From: an uncultured Granulosicoccus sp.
GTDB lineage: Bacteria > Pseudomonadota > Gammaproteobacteria > Granulosicoccales > Granulosicoccaceae
Reading direction: 5' to 3'
DNA: 64,000 nucleotides
Assembly: GCA_947495035.1 (NCBI GenBank)
Contig: CANLXI010000007.1
Location: 62,001-126,000, forward strand
Part shown: piece after piece, positions 38,524 through 46,681 of the stretch
How the letters are laid out: each line of letters begins with the position of its first letter
How positions within the stretch are numbered: position 1 is the first letter of the stretch
The notes under the pieces: generated by a model
What the model saw: the letters and a program-made list of their open reading frames with translations, nothing else
Told to the model about the DNA's origin: nothing
The model's database searches: none
Translations under genes and position numbers: made by a program

Positions 38524-40727
38524 TGAGCCAGGCCTCTCCGCAATCGTTGCAGATGGTGATGTCGAGCGTGCAGCGCGAGCGTCCCATCGTGCTGCATGTG
38601 GATGACGATGTCGCCAGTCTGCTGATGGCCGAAGGTGCGCTGGAGGATGCCGGCTTCGATGTGCTGCATGCCGCTGATGGCATCGAGGCCATAGACATGT
38701 ACCGTGAGCATGAACCGGATCTGGTCATCATGGATGCCGTCATGCCGGTCATGGATGGCTTCGAGGCCATCAGCGGCATTCGCAAGTTGCCCGGCGGCAT
38801 GCATGTGCCCATCCTGATGATCACGGGGCTGGAAGATCTGGACTCGATCACCCGTGCCTATGACGAAGGGGTGACCGATTTTCTGACCAAGCCTGTCAAT
38901 TTCTACATCCTGCCGTATCGTGTGCAGTATCTGCTGCGTTCCAAGTTGACAGCCGATGCCCTGCGGGTGAGTCAGTCGAAACTGGACAATGCACAGCGCA
39001 TCGCCAGACTGGGCAACTGGGAGTGGTGTCTGAGCAGCCACGGCATGTCATGGTCGCGCGAGTTCGGCCGCGTGCTGGGACTGACCGAAGGACAGACCGT
39101 GGACAACTGGAACGAGTTTCTGGATCGGATCGTCGATGCCGATCGCCACAGTGTTCGCCTGATGGCCGAACATGCCGTCGAGGAAAAACAGCCTTTCAAC
39201 ATCGAGTTCTGTGTGCCTTGCCTGCACGATGATAGCTCACGCCGCATTCGTCTCGAGGCTGAACCCTATTGTGTCGAGAGTGGTGAATGCACGCACATGA
39301 TGGGCACCATTCAGGATATTACCGAACGCACCAATGCCCAGAAGCAGATCCACAATCTGGCCTATTTCGATCTGGTGACCGGTCTGCCCAATCGCGCCCA
39401 GTTGAACGAGCAGCTGCGGTACACCCTGAAACTGGCCAAACGCAATCAGGGCAAGTTCGCCTTGCTGTTTCTCGATCTGGACCACTTCAAGCAGGTCAAT
39501 GACACCCTGGGACATGATGCCGGCGACGACCTGCTCAAGCAGGTGTCCGGCCGTTTGACAAGCGTGGTACGTGGCGGCGACATGGTCAGCAGCTGCGGCG
39601 AGAATATCGATGGCGAGGAAGCCGAATCACAGCATACGGTCGCTCGTCTCGGTGGGGATGAGTTCGTCGTACTGCTCGGTCAGGTCAATCGGGCAGAGGA
39701 CGCCGCTCGCGTGGCTGAGCGCATTGCCCAGTCGATCAGCGCGCCCTACGACATCGGCGGGCAGAACGTGTCAGTGACTACCACCATCGGTATCAGTGTG
39801 TTTCCGGCAGATGGCGTGACCTCGGAAGTGCTGATGAAGAATGCCGATGTGGCGATGTATCACGCCAAGGAATCCGGTCGCAATGGCTACCAGTTCTATT
39901 CGCGCCAGATTCACGAGCAGGCGCTGGCCCGCTTTTCGCTGGAAAGCGAGCTGAAGAGTGCGATCGAAAACGAGCAGTTGACCCTGGTGTATCAGCCCAA
40001 GGTCAACATCTGCGATGGCAGCGTCAGCGGGGTCGAGGCACTGATCCGCTGGGACCATGAGGAACACGGTACGGTCAGTCCGAACGACTTCATTCCGCTG
40101 GCGGAAGAGACCGGGCTGATCCTGCCGCTGGGCCGCTGGGTGCTGTGCGAGGCCACACGCCAGATGCAGAACTGGATCGAGGCCGGGATGGAGCCTCTGG
40201 TGATCGCGGTCAATTGCTCGTCGGTGCAGTTCACCCGCAGCGACATGATCACGGATATCAATACCGCCATCGCCTACAGTGGTCTGGATCCGCATTTGCT
40301 GGAAATAGAATTGACCGAGAGTCTGCTGCTGCAGGATATCGAACTGGGCATCCGGATTCTGCGTGACATGAAGGCTCTGGGCATACAGGTGGCCATCGAT
40401 GACTTCGGAACCGGGTTTTCGTCACTGAGCTATCTGAAGAGACTGCCTGTCGACAAGCTCAAGATCGATCGTTCCTTCGTCAAGGATCTGGGAGTCGATG
40501 CCGGTGATGTCGCCATCGTCTCGGCCATCATCACGCTGAGCCACAACCTGAATCTGACGGTGGTGGCAGAGGGCGTCGAGACGAGGCAGCAATATGACAT
40601 TCTGCATGGCTTCGACTGTAACGAGGCGCAAGGATTCCTGATCAGTCATCCGATGAATGCTACCGAAATGCAACGCTGGTTGCTGCACACGACTACCGGG
40701 CTCAACCGCAAGGTGTCCGGCCTCTGA
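38523..40727 (+). CDS. REC-PAS-GGDEF-EAL cyclic-di-GMP signalling protein
   Basis: The 734 residues contain a receiver (about 18-140; LVIMDAVMPVMDGFEA with phospho-Asp, FLTKPVN Lys), a PAS domain (about 150-265), GGDEF (about 275-460; intact RLGGDEFVVLLG) and EAL (about 470-725; GVEALIRWDHEEHG, ELTESLL, IDDFGTGFSSLSYL, DKLKIDRSF). Both cyclase and phosphodiesterase motifs are intact, so the protein could make or break c-di-GMP. About 18 residues (SSCGENIDGEEAESQH region) are inserted just before the GGDEF strand, where other proteins read directly from GD to TVARLGGDEF. Its receiver is presumably fed by the coupled HPt protein. Confidence 0.95.
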   Translation: MSQASPQSLQMVMSSVQRERPIVLHVDDDVASLLMAEGALEDAGFDVLHAADGIEAIDMYREHEPDLVIMDAVMPVMDGFEAISGIRKLPGGMHVPILMITGLEDLDSITRAYDEGVTDFLTKPVNFYILPYRVQYLLRSKLTADALRVSQSKLDNAQRIARLGNWEWCLSSHGMSWSREFGRVLGLTEGQTVDNWNEFLDRIVDADRHSVRLMAEHAVEEKQPFNIEFCVPCLHDDSSRRIRLEAEPYCVESGECTHMMGTIQDITERTNAQKQIHNLAYFDLVTGLPNRAQLNEQLRYTLKLAKRNQGKFALLFLDLDHFKQVNDTLGHDAGDDLLKQVSGRLTSVVRGGDMVSSCGENIDGEEAESQHTVARLGGDEFVVLLGQVNRAEDAARVAERIAQSISAPYDIGGQNVSVTTTIGISVFPADGVTSEVLMKNADVAMYHAKESGRNGYQFYSRQIHEQALARFSLESELKSAIENEQLTLVYQPKVNICDGSVSGVEALIRWDHEEHGTVSPNDFIPLAEETGLILPLGRWVLCEATRQMQNWIEAGMEPLVIAVNCSSVQFTRSDMITDINTAIAYSGLDPHLLEIELTESLLLQDIELGIRILRDMKALGIQVAIDDFGTGFSSLSYLKRLPVDKLKIDRSFVKDLGVDAGDVAIVSAIITLSHNLNLTVVAEGVETRQQYDILHGFDCNEAQGFLISHPMNATEMQRWLLHTTTGLNRKVSGL

Positions 40728-40752
40728 ACCCGTTGCTGCCCCAAGGGCCATC

Positions 40753-40781
40753 TTGACCAACCGGCGGCTCTCGGTAACACT
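40753..40781 (+). promoter_or_regulatory. Possible sigma-70 promoter for the thioesterase gene
   Basis: TTGACC (40753-40758) is followed after 17 bases by AACACT (40776-40781). The -35 is good and the -10 weak. It lies about 35 bp before the start chosen for the thioesterase, past the stop of the GGDEF-EAL gene. Confidence 0.35.
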
Positions 40782-40814
40782 GCTGCCTTGCGAGCAACAA
40801 TCCGGACGCCGATA

Positions 40815-41297
40815 GTGAGCAGTGAACACCAGACAGGGTCAACTCCCGAGACGGGCACGTCCTCGTTGCTGCTCAGTGAGGAGGCGTTTCGCGAGATTCT
40901 CGACGAGCGTCTGCCCTTTGCCGGCATGATGGGCATTGCCGTGGATTACTTCGCCGACGATCATGTCCGCCTGCGCGCGCGCTACAACGAACGACTGCTG
41001 CGCCCCGGTGGAACCATTGCCGGCCCGGTCATGATGGGACTGGCCGATGCCGCCCTCTATGCGCTGATTCTGTCGCGAATCGGGCCGGTGGAGCTGGCGG
41101 TGACCACCAGTCTGTCCATCAACTTCCTGCGCAAGCCCGGCACGGCAGATGTGGTGGCCGATGCTCGCATGCTGAAGCTTGGCAAACGCCTGGCGGTGGG
41201 CGAGGTCAGCTTGTTCAGTGAGCACGGCAGCGAGGACGAGCCCGTGGCCCATGTCACTGGCACCTATTCCATTCCGCCGCCGGAACAGCGGGTCTGA
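40815..41297 (+). CDS. PaaI/YdiI-like hotdog-fold thioesterase
   Basis: About 160 residues with the hotdog thioesterase pattern: LPFAGMMGIAVDYFADDHVR, RPGGTIAGPVMMGLADAALYA (the catalytic acid region, Asp in GLADAALY) and TTSLSINFLRKPGTADVVAD. It should hydrolyse an acyl-CoA; the substrate is not predictable. Start choice is uncertain: GTG at 40815 and TTG at 40788 are in frame and neither has a strong ribosome-binding site. It converges with the DUF1289/HMG-lyase operon. Confidence 0.88.
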   Translation: MSSEHQTGSTPETGTSSLLLSEEAFREILDERLPFAGMMGIAVDYFADDHVRLRARYNERLLRPGGTIAGPVMMGLADAALYALILSRIGPVELAVTTSLSINFLRKPGTADVVADARMLKLGKRLAVGEVSLFSEHGSEDEPVAHVTGTYSIPPPEQRV

Positions 41298-41338
41298 TCC
41301 AGCGCGTTGCTGTTCGCCGACAGCAGGCGCGTCCTGTA

Positions 41339-41548
41339 TCAGGGGGCGTCTGTCCCGTTGCTGTCCGATGATTGCGACAGGCGCCGTCGCTCCAGGCAGG
41401 CATGCAGCACCGAGAGTTTCTGCTCGGACTTCATGACCCCCCAGCAGCCTATTTCCTCGAGGGTGCGCAGGCAGCCTTCGCACAGTTGCCTGTCTTCGTC
41501 GATTCGGCAGATGCCGATGCAGGGTGACGGTATATCGGCTTGCATCAT
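41339..41548 (-). CDS. DUF1289 family small cysteine-rich protein
   Basis: A 69-residue protein with the DUF1289 pattern SPCIGICRIDEDRQLCEGCL followed by RTLEEIGCWGVMKSEQKLSV. Four cysteines in C-x3-C-x8-C-x2-C-like order suggest metal binding. The function is unknown. It lies 18 bp beyond the HMG-CoA-lyase-like gene on the same strand and is probably in its operon. Two ATGs are adjacent at the start. Confidence 0.88.
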   Translation of the reverse strand: MMQADIPSPCIGICRIDEDRQLCEGCLRTLEEIGCWGVMKSEQKLSVLHACLERRRLSQSSDSNGTDAP

Positions 41549-41566
41549 GGTCGGTGTCGCTCGGGG

Positions 41567-42487
41567 TCAGTCTGCTGAATTGTCGGCAGCGGCCTGCAAG
41601 GCCCTGGCCGCTCTTGACTGCGAGTCACGCTGCAGTTGCTGGCTGATGTAACGACCTGCCTCGAGCAGCGCCGGCAGATCGACTCCGTGCTCGATTCCCA
41701 GACCATCGAGCAGGTAGATCACGTCTTCGGTGGCGACATTGCCGGTGGCCCCTCTGGCATAGGGGCATCCGCCGAGACCGGCGATCGAGGCATCGATGGT
41801 CGCCACACCGTATTGCAGGGCGATCACGAGATTCGCCAGTGCCTGCCCGTAGGTGTCGTGGCAATGCATGGCCAGCTGTTCAACCGCGATGCCATCGGTG
41901 AGCAGGGTATCGAGCAGTCGGCCTGTACTGCCTGCCGTACCGGTGCCGATGGTGTCGCCCAGCGAGACTTCATGACAGCCCATGTCCAGCAGCTGGCGGG
42001 TCAGCTGGCTGACTGCCGCGGGGGAGACCTCACCTTCATAGGGGCAACCCAGCACGCAGGAGAGATAACCACGAACCGGCAGGTTCAGACTGCGGGCCCG
42101 CTCCATGATGGGTGCGAAACGCTGCAGGGTCTCGCTGATGCTGGCGTTGAGGTTCTTGCGAGAGAAGCTTTCCGTGACCGCTGCGAAGATGGCCACCTCA
42201 TCGACCTGGGCGTCGATGGCCGAGTCCAGGCCTCGCTCGTTCGGTGTCAGTGCCGTGTAACGGGTGCCCGGGCGACGCCTGATGCTGCCGAATACAGGTC
42301 CCGAATCGGCCATTTGCGGCACCCAGCGGGGAGAGACGAAGGAGCCGGTCTCGATGATGGGCAAACCACTGACGGACAGCTTGTCTACCAGGGTGGCTTT
42401 CTGCGCAACGCTCAGGGCGCTGGCTTCATTCTGCAGTCCGTCACGTGGACCGACTTCCACCACAGTGACCTTGTCTGGATAATTCAC
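41567..42487 (-). CDS. HMG-CoA lyase family protein
   Basis: A 306-residue TIM-barrel lyase: VEVGPRDGLQNE metal/substrate loop at residues 10-21, ETGSFVSPRWVPQMAD, VRGYLSCVLGCPYEG, MGCHEVSLGDTIGTGT, MHCHDTYGQALAN with metal His, and GLGGCPYARGATGNVATEDV with the conserved Cys loop. It cleaves 3-hydroxy-3-methylglutaryl-CoA or a related hydroxyacyl-CoA, giving acetyl-CoA. Start GTG at 42487. Together with the CoA transferase at 36306-37511 and the ETF-QO gene it suggests leucine-type or related organic-acid breakdown, but the two genes are not adjacent. Confidence 0.92.
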   Translation of the reverse strand: MNYPDKVTVVEVGPRDGLQNEASALSVAQKATLVDKLSVSGLPIIETGSFVSPRWVPQMADSGPVFGSIRRRPGTRYTALTPNERGLDSAIDAQVDEVAIFAAVTESFSRKNLNASISETLQRFAPIMERARSLNLPVRGYLSCVLGCPYEGEVSPAAVSQLTRQLLDMGCHEVSLGDTIGTGTAGSTGRLLDTLLTDGIAVEQLAMHCHDTYGQALANLVIALQYGVATIDASIAGLGGCPYARGATGNVATEDVIYLLDGLGIEHGVDLPALLEAGRYISQQLQRDSQSRAARALQAAADNSAD

Positions 42488-42588
42488 GCGTTCGAGATTC
42501 CGATTATGGGGGCTTCGGGATGGCTGACTCCTGTCGAGGATAGCGCGTTACACTCTGACCTGTCTTTTCTTCATTCGTACTTCGAACC

Positions 42589-43476
42589 ATGAAGGTATTC
42601 AATTTCGGCTCCATCAACATCGACATGGTCTATCGGGTTCCGCATCTGGTGCAGCCAGGGGAAACCCTGTCCAGTCGTTCGCTGGAGACCGTGCTGGGCG
42701 GCAAGGGCGCCAATCAATCGGTGGCACTGGCGCGCGCGGGGATCGACGTCCGGCATATCGGTCGCATCGGCAAATCCGACCAGTGGGCGGCCGAACAGAT
42801 GCAGGCAGCCGGCGTCGACATGCAGGGTGTGGAATCCGTGGACGGGCCCAGCGGTCATGCCATCATTCAGGTGGATGACAGTGGCGAAAACTCCATCATT
42901 CTGCATGGCGGTGCCAATCAGAGCTTTGATCGCGGAGTGCTGGAGCAACGCTTGAGCGAAGCGGCGCCGGGTGACTGGCTGCTGATGCAGAACGAATGCA
43001 ACGATATCGCCGAGGCGTTCGAGATTGCTCGCCAGCGCCAGATGTCGATCGCCTTCAATCCGGCGCCGATGACGGCTGCCGTCAGACAGTTGCCACTGGC
43101 ACAGTGCGATGTGCTGATCGTCAACGAAACCGAAGCGGCGGATCTGGCTGAAACCGATGATCCTGATGAGGCGCTGGCCATTCTGGCGCAACGCTATCCC
43201 GATACCCGACTGGTGCTGACGTTGGGCTCTCGAGGAGCCTTGCTGCAATACGAGGGCCAGCAGGTAAGTGAGGCGGCAGTGCCGGTCGATGTTGTCGATA
43301 CCACGGGAGCAGGGGATACCTTTGTGGGATACTTCCTTGCCGGACTCATGCAGGGGCTTGCCGAAAGGGACGCTCTGCAGCGCGCCTGCCGAGCCGCAGC
43401 CCTGTCGGTCACGGTGGCCGGCGCCACTCCGAGCATCCCGACCCTTGCCGAGGTCGACAGCACACAGGACGATTGA
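42589..43476 (+). CDS. rbsK: Ribokinase (PfkB family)
   Basis: A 295-residue sugar kinase. The PfkB N-terminal motif is FNFGSINIDMVYRVPHLVQP, followed by the glycine-rich GGKGANQSVALARAG and the C-terminal DTTGAGDTFVGYFLAG with catalytic base Asp243. The closest resemblance is to ribokinase, which phosphorylates D-ribose to ribose 5-phosphate. The nucleoside hydrolase gene starts 12 bp downstream, so ribose released from nucleosides would be directly phosphorylated. ADP-ribose or adenosine kinases of the same family are less likely given this neighbour. Possible -10 element TACACT at 42549-42554. Confidence 0.92.
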   Translation: MKVFNFGSINIDMVYRVPHLVQPGETLSSRSLETVLGGKGANQSVALARAGIDVRHIGRIGKSDQWAAEQMQAAGVDMQGVESVDGPSGHAIIQVDDSGENSIILHGGANQSFDRGVLEQRLSEAAPGDWLLMQNECNDIAEAFEIARQRQMSIAFNPAPMTAAVRQLPLAQCDVLIVNETEAADLAETDDPDEALAILAQRYPDTRLVLTLGSRGALLQYEGQQVSEAAVPVDVVDTTGAGDTFVGYFLAGLMQGLAERDALQRACRAAALSVTVAGATPSIPTLAEVDSTQDD

Positions 43477-43488
43477 ATCAAACTGACC

Positions 43489-44508
43489 ATGCACAAGATC
43501 ATCATTGACACCGATCCCGGTGTGGACGACACCATGGCCATTGCCTATGCACTGGCCCATCCGGACATCGAACTGCTGGGACTGACCACGGTCTTCGGCA
43601 ATATCAACATCGACTATTCGACCCGCAATGCACAGTACATTCTGGATGTGCTGGGCGCCGAGTCGGTTGCCGTGGCGCGAGGCGCTGCCATCCCGCTGGT
43701 GCAGTCACCCTTGCCGCATGCCGATTTCGTGCACGGTGGCGATGGCCTGGGCAACGTCTATCCCGGCAGTCAGCCCGGTGCGCCTGCTCCCGGTGCTGCG
43801 CCGCTGCGCAGCGAGGCACGACATGCACAGCTGGAGCCGCTGGATGCCGCCGATTTCATCATTCGCAGCGCGCAGGAGCATCCCGGTGAACTGACCATCG
43901 TGGCTGTCGGGCCGCTGACCAATGTCGCCGAGGCTCTGCGTCGCGAACCGCGCCTGCCCAGTCTGGTGGCCGGTCTGGTCATCATGGGTGGCTGCGTCGA
44001 CGAGCCGGGCAATGTCTCGCCCGTGGCCGAGGCCAACTTCCTGAACGACCCCCATGCGGCGGATGAACTGCTGGCCGCCGACTGGCCTGCCACCATTGTC
44101 GGTCTGGATGTCACGCATCGCATCATGCTCACCGATACACATCTGAAGCAACTGGATGATCAGGCGGGGGAGACCGGAGCGCTGATCTGGCAAAGCAGCC
44201 GCTTCTATGTCGACTTCTATACGCAGAGTGGCGCTGCCAAGGGGTTGGACGAACCACAGTGCGCCATGCATGATGCTGCCGCAGTTGCCTATGTGCTGCA
44301 GCCCGATGCCTTCACGGTCGAGAAGGGCGCTGCTCGCGTTGTACCGGAAGGTATCGCCATCGGTCAGCTGGCACTGGATCGCAAGGGCTACACCTATGCC
44401 GTGCCGCACTGGCAGGATCGCCCGGCCAGCGCCGTCTGCATGACAGTCGATGCAGATCGTGTGCGAGAGCACTTTCTACGGACTATCATCAGTCATCATC
44501 GTCGTTGA
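43489..44508 (+). CDS. Inosine/uridine-preferring nucleoside hydrolase
   Basis: A 339-residue protein. The calcium-binding N-terminal signature is IIIDTDPGVDDTMAIAYAL (Asp cluster at residues 7-14), then TTVFGNINIDYSTRNA, LTIVAVGPLTNVAEALRREP, VIMGGCVDEPGNVSPVAEAN and a C-terminal HDAAAVAYVLQP with metal/substrate His-Asp. It splits ribonucleosides into base and ribose. It sits directly after ribokinase, with a BMP-type nucleoside importer encoded 6 kb downstream. Full length; base specificity cannot be read. Confidence 0.94.
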   Translation: MHKIIIDTDPGVDDTMAIAYALAHPDIELLGLTTVFGNINIDYSTRNAQYILDVLGAESVAVARGAAIPLVQSPLPHADFVHGGDGLGNVYPGSQPGAPAPGAAPLRSEARHAQLEPLDAADFIIRSAQEHPGELTIVAVGPLTNVAEALRREPRLPSLVAGLVIMGGCVDEPGNVSPVAEANFLNDPHAADELLAADWPATIVGLDVTHRIMLTDTHLKQLDDQAGETGALIWQSSRFYVDFYTQSGAAKGLDEPQCAMHDAAAVAYVLQPDAFTVEKGAARVVPEGIAIGQLALDRKGYTYAVPHWQDRPASAVCMTVDADRVREHFLRTIISHHRR

Positions 44509-44517
44509 GGACAGGTC

Positions 44518-45933
44518 ATGAAGACTTCGGCAAGCTTGTACGCCAGCGCGGCGGTTGGCTGCCTGCTGGTCAGCGGGTGCAATTGGGTGGATTCTGCCGG
44601 TTCGGACGGGGTGCCGATCACGGAGGTCTTTCTCGACGACCAGCCGGTTGACGAAGCAATCGTCCTGAACGAAAAAAGCATTGGCGAGATCGCGACGGGC
44701 CGTGTGGGTTCCCTGTCCGGCGAACAGGAGTTCGTGTGGAATCCGACACCGCTGGCGCAGGGGAATCTGGCTCTGTGCGCTGAGGTGTCGGGGTTCAATG
44801 TCGATCTGGCCGCAGATTCCCTGCTTGATGCCTGCACGGATGTCGATGATTGCTCTCTCGAGTTCCAGCAGGTGGATACCGATGAGGCACTGGCGGAATT
44901 CAATCTGCCGGTGCCCGAGTTGAAGGCCTCGGTGGGCATGCGCTACCAGTTGACGACCCGGGACAGTGCCGGTCGCGAAAGCTCGAATGAATACGATTTC
45001 TGTCTGATCGCCATCAACGAGGCACCGGTAGCGGTCAACGATACATTTGTGGTGCTGGAAGGCACGCGCGAGAGTTTCGGGGCCGATGATGTCAACCTGC
45101 TCAGCAACGACAGTGATGATATCGATGACAGCAACTCTCCGATTGTCGTGTTGCCCGAGGCGCTGGAAGGGCCCGAGAATGCGGCGTTTTTCGAGTTGAG
45201 CCCGGAGGGAGATGGCAGCTTCACGTACGAGTCCAGCCTGACGGGCATTCGCACGGATCAGTTCGACAGCTTTGTCTATCAGCTCAGCGATGGTGTACAC
45301 GTGTCCACGGCCACAGCCACCATTCGTATCGTGGCTGCCAATCAGGCTCCGGAGCTGATTGATCCGATCCCTGAACTGACGGCAATCGAAGGGGAGCGTG
45401 TGGTCGAGAACCTTGCCCTGTATTTTCTCGATCCGGAGGAGAGTGAGCTGATTTTTTCACTGGCTGAGGATACCCCGCTGCCCGATGACGGAAACCTGTC
45501 ACTGAGTGAGGAGGGTGTGCTGTCGGGCATCCCGGGTGAAGACGACGTCGGCACACATGTACTGACGCTGATCGTCAGTGACGGAGGCGCCGAACTGGAA
45601 ACCGATGTCACCCTGGAGATCGAGGCGGCGCCGCTGGTGCCCGAGAACTCGGCACCGGAATATATCGAGGATTCGGTGTTCAACCAGATAATCCTGCTGG
45701 GAAGATCTATTCGGCCTGTGATTCCAGAATTCATCGATCCGGATGGTGATACGCTGAGTTACGCCATCGCTGGAAACGGCGAATTGCCTGATGGCGTCGA
45801 GATCGATGAGGAAACGGGCATCGTGTCGGGCCTTCCAACCGAGGAAACCAACGTGCGCAACTTACGTATCGAAGCTACAGATCCCTCAGGAGAGTCCGCT
45901 GTTTCAGATGCCTTCTACATTTGGGTGCGATAG
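44518..45933 (+). CDS. Cell-surface lipoprotein with cadherin-like repeats
   Basis: A 471-residue protein with a lipoprotein signal (LLVSGC lipobox, Cys about residue 21). A region of about 140 residues is followed by three tandem Ig/cadherin-like modules: about 165-270 (NEAPVAVNDTFVVLEGTRES; VCBS/cadherin_5-like), 278-375 (NQAPELIDPIPELTAIEGER; dystroglycan-type) and 380-471 (NSAPEYIED; GLPTEETNVRNL; He_PIG-like). The Asp/Glu-rich loops (DDIDDSN, DPDGDTL) suggest calcium binding. It is acidic and probably an outer-membrane adhesion or matrix protein. ATG has AGGACAGG upstream. It lies 9 bp after the nucleoside hydrolase, but no functional link is evident. Confidence 0.85.
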   Translation: MKTSASLYASAAVGCLLVSGCNWVDSAGSDGVPITEVFLDDQPVDEAIVLNEKSIGEIATGRVGSLSGEQEFVWNPTPLAQGNLALCAEVSGFNVDLAADSLLDACTDVDDCSLEFQQVDTDEALAEFNLPVPELKASVGMRYQLTTRDSAGRESSNEYDFCLIAINEAPVAVNDTFVVLEGTRESFGADDVNLLSNDSDDIDDSNSPIVVLPEALEGPENAAFFELSPEGDGSFTYESSLTGIRTDQFDSFVYQLSDGVHVSTATATIRIVAANQAPELIDPIPELTAIEGERVVENLALYFLDPEESELIFSLAEDTPLPDDGNLSLSEEGVLSGIPGEDDVGTHVLTLIVSDGGAELETDVTLEIEAAPLVPENSAPEYIEDSVFNQIILLGRSIRPVIPEFIDPDGDTLSYAIAGNGELPDGVEIDEETGIVSGLPTEETNVRNLRIEATDPSGESAVSDAFYIWVR

Positions 45934-45939
45934 ATTTGC

Positions 45940-46641
45940 ATGAGTCGTAGTGCCGCAGCGCCATACCTGTTCGTCAAGCATTCCGCCAACTGGAATGTGG
46001 ATCGCTGTACACGCTGGATGTCGGACAACGGCAAGAATGTCGATTGGTGTTACCCGGTCAACGACGACCCCTTTCCCGACCCGCGTGGTTACGCAGGCGT
46101 CATGGTCTTCGGCGGTGCCAACAGCGCCAATGATTGTTCCGATTTCGACTGGGTCAGGCGTGAGCTGGTCTTCGTCGAACAGTGCCTGAAGCACGATATA
46201 CCGTTTTTCGGCATCTGCCTGGGAGCCCAGATTCTGGCCCGGGTGCTGGGTGCACGTGTCCGGCCGCACGAAAACGCGGTACAGGAAGTCGGATTTCACC
46301 GGGTTGATCCGGTGCCCGAGGAGTCGGCTTTTCTGACGTCACCGCTGATGGTCATGCAGTGGCACTCCGAAGGTTTCGAGTTGCCGCCCGATACCCGACG
46401 TATCGCCACCGGGGAACATTTTCCGAATCAGGCCTACCGTTTGAACGATCATGTGCTGGGGGTGCAGTTCCATCCGGAAGTGAATGCCGAAGTGCTGGCA
46501 ATCTGGCAGGAGCGCAATCGTCTCAAGAAGCCGGAGCAGTTTACCGATGAGGAGCGGGCCGACATGATGAACGATGCCCATCGGCACGATGCCAGCGTAA
46601 GCTGCTGGCTGGACGGTGTGATGAGAGACTGGACCGGATAA
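45940..46641 (+). CDS. Class I glutamine amidotransferase domain protein
   Basis: A 233-residue GATase1 domain. The nucleophile is Cys93 in FFGICLGAQILARVLGA, and the catalytic His178 and Glu180 are in VQFHPEV. Unlike GuaA or PuuD it stands alone, and it resembles the 'GMP synthase-like' amidotransferases. It probably releases ammonia from glutamine or hydrolyses a gamma-glutamyl bond. The next gene, 40 bp downstream, encodes a glutamate synthase-like synthase domain lacking its own amidotransferase, which may be more than coincidence. Confidence 0.9.
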   Translation: MSRSAAAPYLFVKHSANWNVDRCTRWMSDNGKNVDWCYPVNDDPFPDPRGYAGVMVFGGANSANDCSDFDWVRRELVFVEQCLKHDIPFFGICLGAQILARVLGARVRPHENAVQEVGFHRVDPVPEESAFLTSPLMVMQWHSEGFELPPDTRRIATGEHFPNQAYRLNDHVLGVQFHPEVNAEVLAIWQERNRLKKPEQFTDEERADMMNDAHRHDASVSCWLDGVMRDWTG

Positions 46642-46681
46642 ACGCCGGGCGCATCGGCTACCATGGCGCACGGAGGAATTC

